From: Oscillospiraceae bacterium
GTDB lineage: Bacteria; Bacillota; Clostridia; UMGS1810
Reading direction: 5' to 3'
Assembly: GCA_015069095.1 (NCBI GenBank)
Contig: SVJH01000018.1
Span: 1 to 43,648 of the forward strand
Length of the DNA stretch: 43,648 nucleotides
Positions 32,054 through 40,621 of this stretch are shown here, piece after piece; within the stretch, counting starts at the first letter, position 1; every line of letters starts with the position of its first letter. The notes below the pieces were generated by a model that saw nothing but the letters and a program-made list of their open reading frames with translations, made no database searches and was not told the DNA's origin. Made by a program: the position numbers and the translations under genes.

Positions 32054-33964
32054 GTATTCATTGATATTTTTATATTGTATCATTTCATAATCGTTAAGCA
32101 GTTTTTTTCCTTCTTCCGATAACTGCGAAGTGAATTTTCCATCTTCAAAGTAATATGTAGGAGCAATTACATTTATTTTCTTAGAAACATCATTTAAAAA
32201 CTGATAGAACTTTGGAACAGATGCTCCCATATAATCTACAAGTTTTGCTGACAAGAAGTTTGCTGATATAAGAGGTTGCTCGCCATTTTTTAATTCCATT
32301 CCATTTTCTTTCATATGCTTTTTAGCTGCATCATTTGCACAAATTAAATAAGGTACTTTATACTTTTTAATAAGCGACTCTTCAGTTGAGCATGACACAT
32401 CATAACCTAAATATTCGTTATATATCTGATTGTCAAAATAAGGAAGATGGTCTCCAAAAAATACAAAATATGTCGGTCTGTCAACTGAATTTATGTATTC
32501 CATTATATCGCCGATAAACTCATCTGAATCTTGCATTCCTTCAACGTAGTTATTAACGGAATTATAAAATTCATTACTCATTCCATCAGGACGAACATAT
32601 CTTTTATCTTCATAAGTTTTGTTTGGGTCATAAGGACCGTGGTTTTGTATTGTTACAGTAAACGAAAAATATGGATTTTTGCTGTTCTCAATATGATTTT
32701 TGTAATTGTCTATTATCAGTTTGGATGTAACACTATCTGCTGTATAATAGTTAACTTGCTCTACCGGTTTTTTAATGTCTTCAATTGATATAAAATCATC
32801 AAATCCTAATTTTGCATATGCACTTTCTCTGTTATAAAACCATTTGTTCCCAGGATGAATTGCAAGTGTATCATAACCTTGAGATTTTAAAACCTGCGGA
32901 AGTGAGTAAACACTTTTTTTGATAAATGTGTCATAAGCGTTTGGCAGACTGCCATCAATAAGAGACAAATTTGTACCGGTTAAAAATTCAAACTCAGTAG
33001 CAACTGTTCCGCCCCCAAATCCCGCAACAATCATATCGCCCCACATAGCTTCTTCTTTAAGTTTTTTAAAGTTGTCAAATGGCTCCATTCCAGGATAAAA
33101 TTCTATTTTTTCGCACTGTTCAATATCGAAAAATGATTCGCTCATTACAGCAATAATATCAGGCTTATAATCAGAGGAAACATCTTCATATTTACTCATA
33201 ATATTCTTTTGTTTTTCCTCTGTATAACCTTCGGGTTTTTTATACTCTATTCTTTTGATTCCTGTTAGAAACGAATATATAAACCCTTTATGCGACATTA
33301 TTTCAACTTCATTAAAATCTCCTGCCAATATAGGAATAGAGTCATAAAATTGTTTGTTTAGATATATCCCCAAAAACGAAGTTACCATAAGAACTATTGA
33401 AAGTGTAAATGCAATAAATCTTTTTAGATACTCACCTTTTTTATTTTTAACGATAAGTATAGTCATTACCAAAGCGACAATACCTATTAACGCAACAAGA
33501 AGCATTTTAAAACTCAAACTAAAGGAATAATTCTGTGTTATATTAAGTGCTTCTTGCACTAAAATTATGTCGGTAAACTTAAATGTTTCTGAGCGCAAAA
33601 CTACTTTGTAATGATTTACGAATAATGCGATTGTCAAAATCAAATCTGTTATTAAAAATGATATCCACACTCTGTTGAAAATTGCATATAAGAAAAGCAT
33701 CACAAGGAAATACGGAATAAAATTCAAAACAAGTAAAATTGGTGATCTTATAATTGGTGACAAATAACCAAGAATATTTATACCGTTTTGTGCAATCATC
33801 TGCATAACAATACATACAAGTGATAAGATTGCTATAACCCCTACAGACTTTTTAAAATCACTTTCAAACTTCTTTTTATTTGAAAATTCTTGTATAGAAG
33901 TAATTGATTTTTTAATGAATTCTCTAAATTTTTGCCATATATTTTTAAAACAGATTTTGGCCAT
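32033..33964 (-). CDS. LTA synthase family sulfatase (polyglycerol-phosphate synthase-like)
   Basis: A 643-aa membrane enzyme. About five helices fill residues 40-215, followed by an extracellular sulfatase-fold domain (about 260-600). The catalytic Thr lies in FGGGTVATEFEFLTG (near 320), and further metal/active-site motifs are DIIAVMSESFFD (near 280), TIQNHGPYD and YFVFFGDHLPYF. Relatives build the lipoteichoic acid chain from phosphatidylglycerol or modify teichoic acids. The ATG at 33964 has GGAGTGG upstream and is preferred over the ATG at 34003, which lies in the promoter region. Monocistronic. Confidence 0.92.
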   Translation of the reverse strand: MAKICFKNIWQKFREFIKKSITSIQEFSNKKKFESDFKKSVGVIAILSLVCIVMQMIAQNGINILGYLSPIIRSPILLVLNFIPYFLVMLFLYAIFNRVWISFLITDLILTIALFVNHYKVVLRSETFKFTDIILVQEALNITQNYSFSLSFKMLLVALIGIVALVMTILIVKNKKGEYLKRFIAFTLSIVLMVTSFLGIYLNKQFYDSIPILAGDFNEVEIMSHKGFIYSFLTGIKRIEYKKPEGYTEEKQKNIMSKYEDVSSDYKPDIIAVMSESFFDIEQCEKIEFYPGMEPFDNFKKLKEEAMWGDMIVAGFGGGTVATEFEFLTGTNLSLIDGSLPNAYDTFIKKSVYSLPQVLKSQGYDTLAIHPGNKWFYNRESAYAKLGFDDFISIEDIKKPVEQVNYYTADSVTSKLIIDNYKNHIENSKNPYFSFTVTIQNHGPYDPNKTYEDKRYVRPDGMSNEFYNSVNNYVEGMQDSDEFIGDIMEYINSVDRPTYFVFFGDHLPYFDNQIYNEYLGYDVSCSTEESLIKKYKVPYLICANDAAKKHMKENGMELKNGEQPLISANFLSAKLVDYMGASVPKFYQFLNDVSKKINVIAPTYYFEDGKFTSQLSEEGKKLLNDYEMIQYKNINEYKKENGK

Positions 33965-33993
33965 TTTATCCACTCCAAAAAAATGATATAGAC

Positions 33994-34022
33994 ATTTTAC
34001 CACTTTTGTATTTATTTGTCAA
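33994..34022 (-). promoter_or_regulatory. Promoter of the LTA-synthase-like gene
   Basis: On the minus strand: TTGACA (34017-34022), a 17-bp spacer and TAAAAT (33994-33999). A near-palindrome built on AAGAAATTTCTT (34041-34052) lies upstream, between this and the divergent gat promoter. Confidence 0.85.
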
Positions 34023-34084
34023 AATAAAAATGAACCCAGTAAGAAATTTCTTGCCAGTTTTTTATATATAGCGCAATAATAAAA

Positions 34085-34113
34085 TTGACAAATGGCGGTG
34101 TTTATGGTAAAAT
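34085..34113 (+). promoter_or_regulatory. gatC: gatCAB promoter
   Basis: TTGACA (34085-34090), a 17-bp spacer and TAAAAT (34108-34113). Confidence 0.85.
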
Positions 34114-34132
34114 ATTTTGTATTAGTAATTGT

Positions 34133-34179
34133 GCCGTCTTTATATTAAAAAACGTATACAGACGGCTTTTTGACGGAGG
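34133..34179 (+). promoter_or_regulatory. gatCAB leader terminator/attenuator
   Basis: GCCGTCT (34133-34139) pairs with AGACGGC (34160-34166), followed by TTTTT, forming an intrinsic terminator between promoter and gatC. CCGTC can also pair with GACGG at 34172-34176, next to the ribosome site GGAGG (34175-34179). The leader is far too short for a T-box. Confidence 0.6.
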
Positions 34180-34185
34180 TGCACT

Positions 34186-34473
34186 ATGGAAATAACAAAA
34201 GAATTAGTTGAATATGTTGCAACACTTTCTAAAATTAAAGTTGATGATGCTTTCAGTGAAAAAATGCAAAAAGAACTTGGCGCAGTTATCAACTACATGG
34301 AAATTTTAAATCAGGTAGATACAAAAGATGTTGAGCCTTTATCACACGTTTTTTCTATTAACAATGTACTTAGAGAAGACGAAGTTATGCCTTCACACAA
34401 TCGCGCAGAACTTATTAAAAACGCTCCACAGCACGGCGAAACAACATTCATTGTGCCAAAGGCTGTAGAATAA
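34186..34473 (+). CDS. gatC: Asp-tRNA(Asn)/Glu-tRNA(Gln) amidotransferase subunit C
   Basis: A 95-aa subunit that wraps and stabilises GatA in the GatCAB complex. It shows VEYVATLSKIKVDD at the start, the NQVDTKDVEPLSHVF segment, VLREDEV, and PQHGETTFIVPKAVE at the end. It is the first of three contiguous genes gatC-gatA-gatB, which amidate misacylated Glu-tRNA(Gln) (and Asp-tRNA(Asn)). Confidence 0.96.
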   Translation: MEITKELVEYVATLSKIKVDDAFSEKMQKELGAVINYMEILNQVDTKDVEPLSHVFSINNVLREDEVMPSHNRAELIKNAPQHGETTFIVPKAVE

Positions 34474-34486
34474 AAGGAGAACAAAA

Positions 34487-35953
34487 ATGGATATTGCAAA
34501 AATGACTGCCTTAGAACTCGGAAAGGCTATAAAAAATAAAGAAATCAGCGTTAAAGATGCAGTTTTATCTGTTTTTGACGCAATAGAAAAGAAAGATAAA
34601 GATATAAATGCTTACGTTTCTTTATGCAAAGAAGAAGCAATAAAAAAAGCAGATGAAATTCAGAAAAAAATCGATGATGGCTCTTTGTCATCCCCTATTG
34701 CTGGTGTTCCTGTTTCTATAAAAGATAACATCTGCACAAAAGGAATTAAAACAACTTGTTCATCAAAAATTCTTGGAGATTTTAAACCTCCTTACAATGC
34801 AACTGTTATTGAAAAACTTGAAAATGCAGGTGCAATTGTTATCGGCAAACTTAATATGGACGAATTTGCTATGGGATCAACAAGTGAAACATCTTACTAC
34901 GGTCCTACAAAAAATCCATGGGATTTAAATAAAGTTCCTGGCGGCTCATCAGGCGGTGCAGCAGCGGCTGTCGCAGCAGATGAAGCTATCTTCTCACTTG
35001 GCTCCGACACAGGCGGAAGTATTCGTCAGCCTGCTTCATACTGCGGTGTTACAGGATTTAAACCTACTTACGGCACAGTATCAAGATATGGTCTTATTGC
35101 ATATGCGTCTTCGCTTGACCAGATTGGTCCTATTGCAAAAGATGTTAAAGACTGTGCTGCAATTATGGATATAATTTCAGGAAAAGATAAATTTGACGGA
35201 ACATCACTTGATAATGATTTCAACTCGCTTTTAGATTCATTAAACGGCGATGTTAAAGGAATGAAAATCGGTCTTCCTAAAGAATGTTTTGAAACTGAAG
35301 GACTTGATGCATCTGTTAAAGAAAGTGTTTTAAACGTTGCCGATAAACTTAAAGAACTTGGTGCAACTGTTGAAGAAATTTCACTTCCGTTTATTGACTA
35401 TGTTATTCCTGCATACTACATTATTGCATCTGCAGAAGCAAGTTCAAACCTTTCAAGATTTGACGGCGTTAAATATGGTTTCCGAGCAGAAAACATTGAA
35501 GGAATAAACGACCTTTACTGCGCTACAAGAAGCGAAGGTTTTGGAAGCGAAGTAAAAAAACGTATTCTTCTTGGTACATTTGTTTTATCATCAGGATATT
35601 ACGATGCTTATTATCAAAAAGCACTTAAAGTAAAAGCTATAATTAAAAAACACTTCGACGAAGTTTTTGAAAAATACGATTTAATCATATGCCCTACTGC
35701 ACCTACAACTGCACCTGAGATTGGAAAATCTCTTTCTGATCCTTTAAAAATGTATCTTTCAGATATATTTACCGTTTCAGTTAACATTGCAGGTCTTCCT
35801 GGACTTAATGTTCCTTGCGGATTTGACAAAAACAATATGCCAATCGGTGCGCAGATTATAGGTCAAAGACTTTCCGAAAAGAAAGTTTTAAATGCCGGCT
35901 ACGCTTATCAGCAAAATACAGACTATCACAAAATGAAAGCAGAGGTGAAATAA
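34487..35953 (+). CDS. gatA: Amidotransferase subunit A (glutamine amidase)
   Basis: A 488-aa amidase-signature enzyme that frees ammonia from glutamine for GatB. The Ser-cisSer-Lys triad is visible: Lys79 in VSIKDNI, Ser154 in GGSSGG and the nucleophile Ser178 in SDTGGSIRQPAS, the positions known from GatA of other Firmicutes. The start follows AAGGAG 13 bp after gatC, and gatB begins 1 bp after the stop. Confidence 0.97.
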   Translation: MDIAKMTALELGKAIKNKEISVKDAVLSVFDAIEKKDKDINAYVSLCKEEAIKKADEIQKKIDDGSLSSPIAGVPVSIKDNICTKGIKTTCSSKILGDFKPPYNATVIEKLENAGAIVIGKLNMDEFAMGSTSETSYYGPTKNPWDLNKVPGGSSGGAAAAVAADEAIFSLGSDTGGSIRQPASYCGVTGFKPTYGTVSRYGLIAYASSLDQIGPIAKDVKDCAAIMDIISGKDKFDGTSLDNDFNSLLDSLNGDVKGMKIGLPKECFETEGLDASVKESVLNVADKLKELGATVEEISLPFIDYVIPAYYIIASAEASSNLSRFDGVKYGFRAENIEGINDLYCATRSEGFGSEVKKRILLGTFVLSSGYYDAYYQKALKVKAIIKKHFDEVFEKYDLIICPTAPTTAPEIGKSLSDPLKMYLSDIFTVSVNIAGLPGLNVPCGFDKNNMPIGAQIIGQRLSEKKVLNAGYAYQQNTDYHKMKAEVK

Positions 35954-35954
35954 T

Positions 35955-37397
35955 ATGAGTTGGGAAATTATTATGGGAATTGAAGTTCACGTTGAACTTT
36001 CTACAAAAACAAAAGCGTTTTGCTCTTGTACAACACAGTTTGGCGGAGATGCTAACACACATTGTTGCCCTATATGCACAGGTATGCCGGGAACGCTTCC
36101 TGTACTTAACAAAAAAGTGCTCGAATATGCAATTAAATCAGGTCTTGCACTAAACTGTTCAATTACACAATACAACAAATTTGACAGAAAAAACTATTTT
36201 TATCCCGATCTTCCTAAAGCATATCAGATTTCACAGTTATATTTGCCTTTTGCACAAAATGGCAGCATAGATATCACAACAAAAAATGGCGATAAAAAAA
36301 CAATAAGAATACACGAAATCCATATGGAAGAAGATGCAGGTAAACTTACTCATATTGCAGAAAAAGGCATCTCTTATGCAGATTATAACAGGTGCGGTGT
36401 TCCGCTGCTTGAAATCGTTTCAGAGCCGGATTTTAGAAGCAGTGATGAAGTTATTGCGTATCTTGAAAAACTTAAATCTACATTTGAATATCTTGAAATT
36501 TCAGATTGCAAAATGCAAGAAGGCTCAATGCGTGCCGACGTTAACTTATCTGTAAGAAAAGTTGGAGAAACAGAATTTGGCACAAGAACTGAAATGAAAA
36601 ATATCGGCTCTTTCAAAGCAATTGAAAAAGCTATTGAATATGAATCAAAACGTCAGATTGAAGCAATTGAAAACGGAGAAGAAATCATTCAGGAAACAAG
36701 AAGATGGGACGAGGCACTTGGCAAAAGTATTTCCATGCGTTCAAAAGAAAATGCACAGGATTACAGATACTTCCCGGAACCTGACATCCCTCCTATTTAC
36801 ATCAGCGATGAAATGATAAACGAAATAAAAAGCACACTTCCTGAAATGGCTGAAACTAAAAAGGAAAAATACATTAACCATTACGGTCTTAGTGAATACG
36901 ATGCAAATATTATTACATCAAACAAAACTTTGGCTAAACTTTTTGAGGAAACAAATTCATACTGCAACGAGCCAAAAGAAGTTGCAAACTGGATTTTAGG
37001 TCAGGTATTGTATCTTGCAGGTAATAAAAATTTAGAATACGAAGAAATTAAAATTTCTCCTAAAGTTTTTGCAGATTTTGTTACTGTTATTGCAAAAGGT
37101 ACAGTAAATAGAAAAACAGGAAGAGACATTTTTGAAATTGTATTTGATGCAGATGAAACTTTTGATGTAAACAAATATATTGCCGACAACAATCTTGCAA
37201 TGGTAAATGATGACGGTGCTGCAAAGGAAATAGTAAAACAGGTTATTGAGCAAAATCCTCAGTCTGTTGAAGATTTTAAAGCAGGTAAAACAAGAGTTGT
37301 AGGATTTTTAATCGGACAGTGTATGAAAGCACTAAAAGGAAAAGGAAATCCAGAAACACTTAGTAAACTTGTAAACGAAGAACTTAGCAAACTATAA
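35955..37397 (+). CDS. gatB: Amidotransferase subunit B (tRNA-binding kinase/amidase)
   Basis: A 480-aa subunit that phosphorylates the misacylated tRNA and transfers ammonia. Hallmarks are IMGIEVHVELSTKTKAFC, the zinc cysteines CSC and CCPICTGMPGTLP, FYPDLPKAYQISQ, EEDAGKL, and the C-terminal YqeY-like tail (about 330-480). The last gene of gatCAB; it ends at a terminator shared with the convergent regulator gene. Confidence 0.97.
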   Translation: MSWEIIMGIEVHVELSTKTKAFCSCTTQFGGDANTHCCPICTGMPGTLPVLNKKVLEYAIKSGLALNCSITQYNKFDRKNYFYPDLPKAYQISQLYLPFAQNGSIDITTKNGDKKTIRIHEIHMEEDAGKLTHIAEKGISYADYNRCGVPLLEIVSEPDFRSSDEVIAYLEKLKSTFEYLEISDCKMQEGSMRADVNLSVRKVGETEFGTRTEMKNIGSFKAIEKAIEYESKRQIEAIENGEEIIQETRRWDEALGKSISMRSKENAQDYRYFPEPDIPPIYISDEMINEIKSTLPEMAETKKEKYINHYGLSEYDANIITSNKTLAKLFEETNSYCNEPKEVANWILGQVLYLAGNKNLEYEEIKISPKVFADFVTVIAKGTVNRKTGRDIFEIVFDADETFDVNKYIADNNLAMVNDDGAAKEIVKQVIEQNPQSVEDFKAGKTRVVGFLIGQCMKALKGKGNPETLSKLVNEELSKL

Positions 37398-37403
37398 AAT
37401 AAA

Positions 37404-37436
37404 ATCCCCGAAACGTATTATTGTTTCGGGGATTCA
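37404..37436. terminator. Bidirectional terminator between gatB and the XRE regulator
   Basis: An 11-bp stem ATCCCCGAAAC/GTTTCGGGGAT (37404-37414, 37423-37433) with T-rich flanks on both strands, especially TTTTATTTT on the minus side. Confidence 0.85.
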
Positions 37437-37437
37437 T

Positions 37438-38076
37438 TTAATTTACGTTATTTATTACTTTTCTTACCTTACCAAGTATTGTTACTTCTTTTTTATCAAC
37501 CTGGATAGGAAGATACGTTCTATCATGGCTGTCAGGAATTATAGTAATTTTGTCATCGCAAATATGTACTCTGCAAACGTATATCTTTCCGTCATATGCT
37601 ACGACAGAAACTTTTCCGTTAAATATATCCTCACCTTTTATAGCAATTATATATGAGCCTACATCTATTCCTGCCATTGTCATAAAACCATCTGTAACTT
37701 TAATAGAAAATGTTTGCTTTAAATCATCGTCTACATCACTAAATTTTGGTATGTCAATTACACCAATCATTTTTGATTCGTTACTGTTTACAATAGAATC
37801 AATATCATTTTCTTCATAAATCGGCACTTTCATACCAATAACATAATTTATGAATCTGTCGCGCAGTTTAGTCTTTCCAAGAAGAAAATCCATATTAACA
37901 TCAAAGTATTCGGAAAGTTTTATAAGATTTGCTCTTGACGGGATATTATATCCTGATTCATAATTTGAAATACAACTTTTTGAAACTCCAATTATTTCGC
38001 CAAGTTCGTACATTTTCAATCTTTTTTCGCGTCTTAATTCTTTTATTATGTTTCCAGTAGTATTATTGCCTTCCAT
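37438..38076 (-). CDS. XRE-family regulator with a degenerate S24 (LexA-like) domain
   Basis: A 212-aa protein. Residues 8-68 are a helix-turn-helix of the XRE type (IKELRREKRLKMYELGEIIGVSKSCISNYESG). Residues about 85-210 have the shape of the LexA/CI S24 domain, but the catalytic Ser position reads D-G-F131-M rather than D-S-M, and the Lys position reads V-C168-R. Self-cleavage therefore looks impossible, and the domain may serve as a dimerisation or ligand module. It starts 3 bp after the citrate synthase stop, so it is co-transcribed and may control that gene. Confidence 0.85.
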   Translation of the reverse strand: MEGNNTTGNIIKELRREKRLKMYELGEIIGVSKSCISNYESGYNIPSRANLIKLSEYFDVNMDFLLGKTKLRDRFINYVIGMKVPIYEENDIDSIVNSNESKMIGVIDIPKFSDVDDDLKQTFSIKVTDGFMTMAGIDVGSYIIAIKGEDIFNGKVSVVAYDGKIYVCRVHICDDKITIIPDSHDRTYLPIQVDKKEVTILGKVRKVINNVN

Positions 38077-38079
38077 TTT

Positions 38080-39426
38080 TTATCTCTCGCCTATTCTTTT
38101 TATTTCATTCTCATATCCGCAAACACTTTTGTATGCAGGTCTTAATATTCTTCCGCCAGAAACAAGTTCTTCAAGACGATGAGCGCACCATCCAGAAACT
38201 CTTGCTATTGCAAACAGCGGTGTAAATAGTTCTTTTGGAATACCAAGCATTGAATAAACAAAGCCTGAATAAAAATCAACATTTGCCGAAACAGTTTTAT
38301 CAGTTCCTTTTACATTATAAAATGCCTGAGGAGCAAGTTTTTCCACCATTTCATAAAGTGCAAATTCTTCAGCTTTTCCTCTTTCTTCTGCTAAGATTTT
38401 TGCTTTTTCTTTTAGTATTTTTGTTCTTGGGTCTGATAATGTATAAACTGCGTGCCCAATTCCATATATAAGACCTGATTTATCGTTAGTTTGCTTATTT
38501 AAAGTTTTAACTAAGTAATCATAAACTTCATCTTCATCTGTCCAGTCAGAAATGTTTGCTTTAAAGTCATCAAACATCTGAATTACTTTTGCATTTGCAC
38601 CACCATGTTTAGGACCTTTAAGTGCATTTATGGCACCTGATATCGCAGAATATGTATCAGTACCTGATGATGTTAAAACTCTACACGTAAAAGCTGAGTT
38701 GTTACCACCGCCATGCTCTGCATGAAGCATAAGTGCAATGTCAAGAATTTGTGCTTCTTCAGGTGTGAATTTATTGTCATCTCTTATCATATGAAGTATA
38801 TTCTCTGCTATTGAATACTCTTTTTTTGGCTGATGAAGTATTAAACTTTTACCATCAAAATAATGAGTTTTTGCTCTGTAACCGTAAGATGCTAATATTG
38901 GCAGTTTTGCAATTAAACTTACAGACTGACGAAGAACATTCTCAACAGATGTATCATCTGCATTTTCATCATATGAATAAAGTGTAAGTACACTTCTTGC
39001 AAGTTTGTTCATAATATCACGGCTTGGTGATTTTAAAATCATATCTTCTGCAAAATTATGAGGAAGATATGCTTCGCTTGTAAGGTATTTTTTAAACCCC
39101 TCAAATTCTTTAATATTAGGAAGATGCCCCATCAAAAGTAAAAACGAAACTTCTTCGTAAGAAAATCTTCCGTCTTCTCCACAAACGGAAACAAGGTCAT
39201 TTATATTATATCCTCTTAACGAAAGTTTTCCTTCATCAGGAATTTTTTCGCCTTCGCTAACTACATATCCATGAATTTCACACACTTTAGTAAGCCCTGC
39301 AAGAACGCCCGAACCGTCAATATTTCTAAGGCCTCTTTTAACGTCGATTTTCGAGTAATTTTTATAATCTATGCTATAGGCATCCAAATTATTTAATTTA
39401 AATTTTTCGCTGTTGTTGATATCCAT
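38080..39426 (-). CDS. gltA: Citrate synthase
   Basis: A 448-aa enzyme joining oxaloacetate and acetyl-CoA. Markers are RNIDGSGVLAGLTKVCEIHG, KLSLRGYNINDLV, the catalytic region HAEHGGGNNSAFTCRV, GPKHGGANAKV, and GIGHAVYTLSDPRTKIL. This longer form with extra N-terminal sequence is common in Clostridia. I start at ATG 39426 after GGTGGGG; the upstream ATG at 39465 lies at the -10. Its promoter has a 10-bp inverted repeat immediately upstream. Probably serves glutamate synthesis through a partial TCA cycle. Confidence 0.95.
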   Translation of the reverse strand: MDINNSEKFKLNNLDAYSIDYKNYSKIDVKRGLRNIDGSGVLAGLTKVCEIHGYVVSEGEKIPDEGKLSLRGYNINDLVSVCGEDGRFSYEEVSFLLLMGHLPNIKEFEGFKKYLTSEAYLPHNFAEDMILKSPSRDIMNKLARSVLTLYSYDENADDTSVENVLRQSVSLIAKLPILASYGYRAKTHYFDGKSLILHQPKKEYSIAENILHMIRDDNKFTPEEAQILDIALMLHAEHGGGNNSAFTCRVLTSSGTDTYSAISGAINALKGPKHGGANAKVIQMFDDFKANISDWTDEDEVYDYLVKTLNKQTNDKSGLIYGIGHAVYTLSDPRTKILKEKAKILAEERGKAEEFALYEMVEKLAPQAFYNVKGTDKTVSANVDFYSGFVYSMLGIPKELFTPLFAIARVSGWCAHRLEELVSGGRILRPAYKSVCGYENEIKRIGER

Positions 39427-39455
39427 ATGTCTTCCCCACCTTTCATTTAGACTAT

Positions 39456-39484
39456 ATTTTACCACAAAACTTTATCAAAAGCAA
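39456..39484 (-). promoter_or_regulatory. gltA: Citrate synthase promoter
   Basis: On the minus strand: TTGCTT (39479-39484), a 17-bp spacer and TAAAAT (39456-39461). Confidence 0.6.
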
Positions 39485-39486
39485 GC

Positions 39487-39520
39487 ATTTTGCAATATTT
39501 TTTGTTAAAAATTGCAAAAT
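39487..39520. promoter_or_regulatory. 10-bp inverted repeat upstream of citrate synthase, likely operator
   Basis: ATTTTGCAAT (39487-39496) and ATTGCAAAAT (39511-39520) form a perfect inverted repeat with a 14-bp gap, just upstream of the -35. Half-site centres lie about two helical turns apart, which suits two dimers or a tetrameric regulator. The downstream XRE regulator is a candidate binder. Confidence 0.6.
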
Positions 39521-39632
39521 ATATTATATTTCGTCAAAATTATCAAACTATTTTATCTTTTTTGACTAAGATTTTGCATTTTTCATTCATTTTTTTGATT
39601 TTATTACATATAAATTGAACAGGTGAGCATTT

Positions 39633-40577
39633 ATGATAATCCCATTTTTAAAAAAAATTGCCTTATGGATAATTGTTATCGTCATTGTGATAGTTATAAT
39701 TCCATTTTTTATGGTAGGAAAAAAGAAAATCTCACACACTGTAAGCGTTTACATAAGTGATATGGATAAGGTAGTCAATATGGATTTTGAAAAATATATT
39801 GAAGGCGTTGTAAGAGCAGAAATGCCTGCATCATTTCATATTGAAGCGTTAAAAGCACAATCGGTTGCAACACGAAGTTATACTATAAAAAAAATTAACA
39901 GCAATCAAAATAACAAAGAAATTCATAAAGGAGCGTCTGTTTGTACATTGCCTGAGCATTGTCAGGCATACAAAAGTGAAGAAGATATGAAAAAAACTTG
40001 GGGCAAAAATGCAAAACAATACAATAAAAAGATAAAAGATGCAGTAAACAGTACTTCTAATAAAATAATTGTTTATGAAGACGAAGTTATAAATGCAGTT
40101 TTTCATGCATCAAATGGCGGAAAAACCGAAAATTCTCATGAAGTTTGGGGCGGAAATGTTGCGTATCTTAAAAGTACACAAAGTTTTGGCGAAGAGGAAG
40201 CGCCAAAATTTAAAACGAGTGCATCATACCACATAGATGAGTTTAAAAATATAATTTTGCAAAATGCACCTGACACCGTTTTTGAAAACATCATAGGAGA
40301 AAAAACTTTAACAGAAGGCGGTAGTGTAAAAACAATAAATATAGGAAATAAAACTTTTTCGGGAACTGATATAAGAAAAATGTTTAAACTAAACTCTGCA
40401 AATTTCGATATTATAGAACAAGAAAACAAAATAACATTTAATGTTACAGGATATGGCCATGGCGTCGGTATGAGTCAATACGGTGCAAATAAAATGGCAA
40501 AAATGGGTAAAAGTTATGAGGAAATTATAAAAAATTATTACCATAACGTAGAAATTTCTGAGTATATTAAACCATAA
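39633..40577 (+). CDS. spoIID: Stage II sporulation protein D (lytic transglycosylase)
   Basis: A 314-aa membrane-anchored peptidoglycan lytic enzyme that, with SpoIIP and SpoIIM, drives engulfment of the forespore. One N-terminal helix (about 8-27) precedes the SpoIID domain with EGVVRAEMPASFHIEALKAQSVATRSYT, in which the Glu is the catalytic residue, and the C-terminal YGHGVGMSQYGANKMA. The start has AGGTGA. A CATATAAA element about 20 bp upstream resembles a sigma-E -10, as expected for this gene, but the -35 is weak. Coupled with the downstream M23 gene. Confidence 0.95.
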   Translation: MIIPFLKKIALWIIVIVIVIVIIPFFMVGKKKISHTVSVYISDMDKVVNMDFEKYIEGVVRAEMPASFHIEALKAQSVATRSYTIKKINSNQNNKEIHKGASVCTLPEHCQAYKSEEDMKKTWGKNAKQYNKKIKDAVNSTSNKIIVYEDEVINAVFHASNGGKTENSHEVWGGNVAYLKSTQSFGEEEAPKFKTSASYHIDEFKNIILQNAPDTVFENIIGEKTLTEGGSVKTINIGNKTFSGTDIRKMFKLNSANFDIIEQENKITFNVTGYGHGVGMSQYGANKMAKMGKSYEEIIKNYYHNVEISEYIKP

Positions 40578-40621
40578 ATTGTAAATAATATTTTTCACAA
40601 GATACTTTTGAGGTGAAAAAT

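Noticed and set aside
34114-34185. T-box riboswitch ahead of gatC
   Set aside because: The leader is only about 65 bases and lacks the T-box sequence and Stem I; only the terminator-like hairpin is present.
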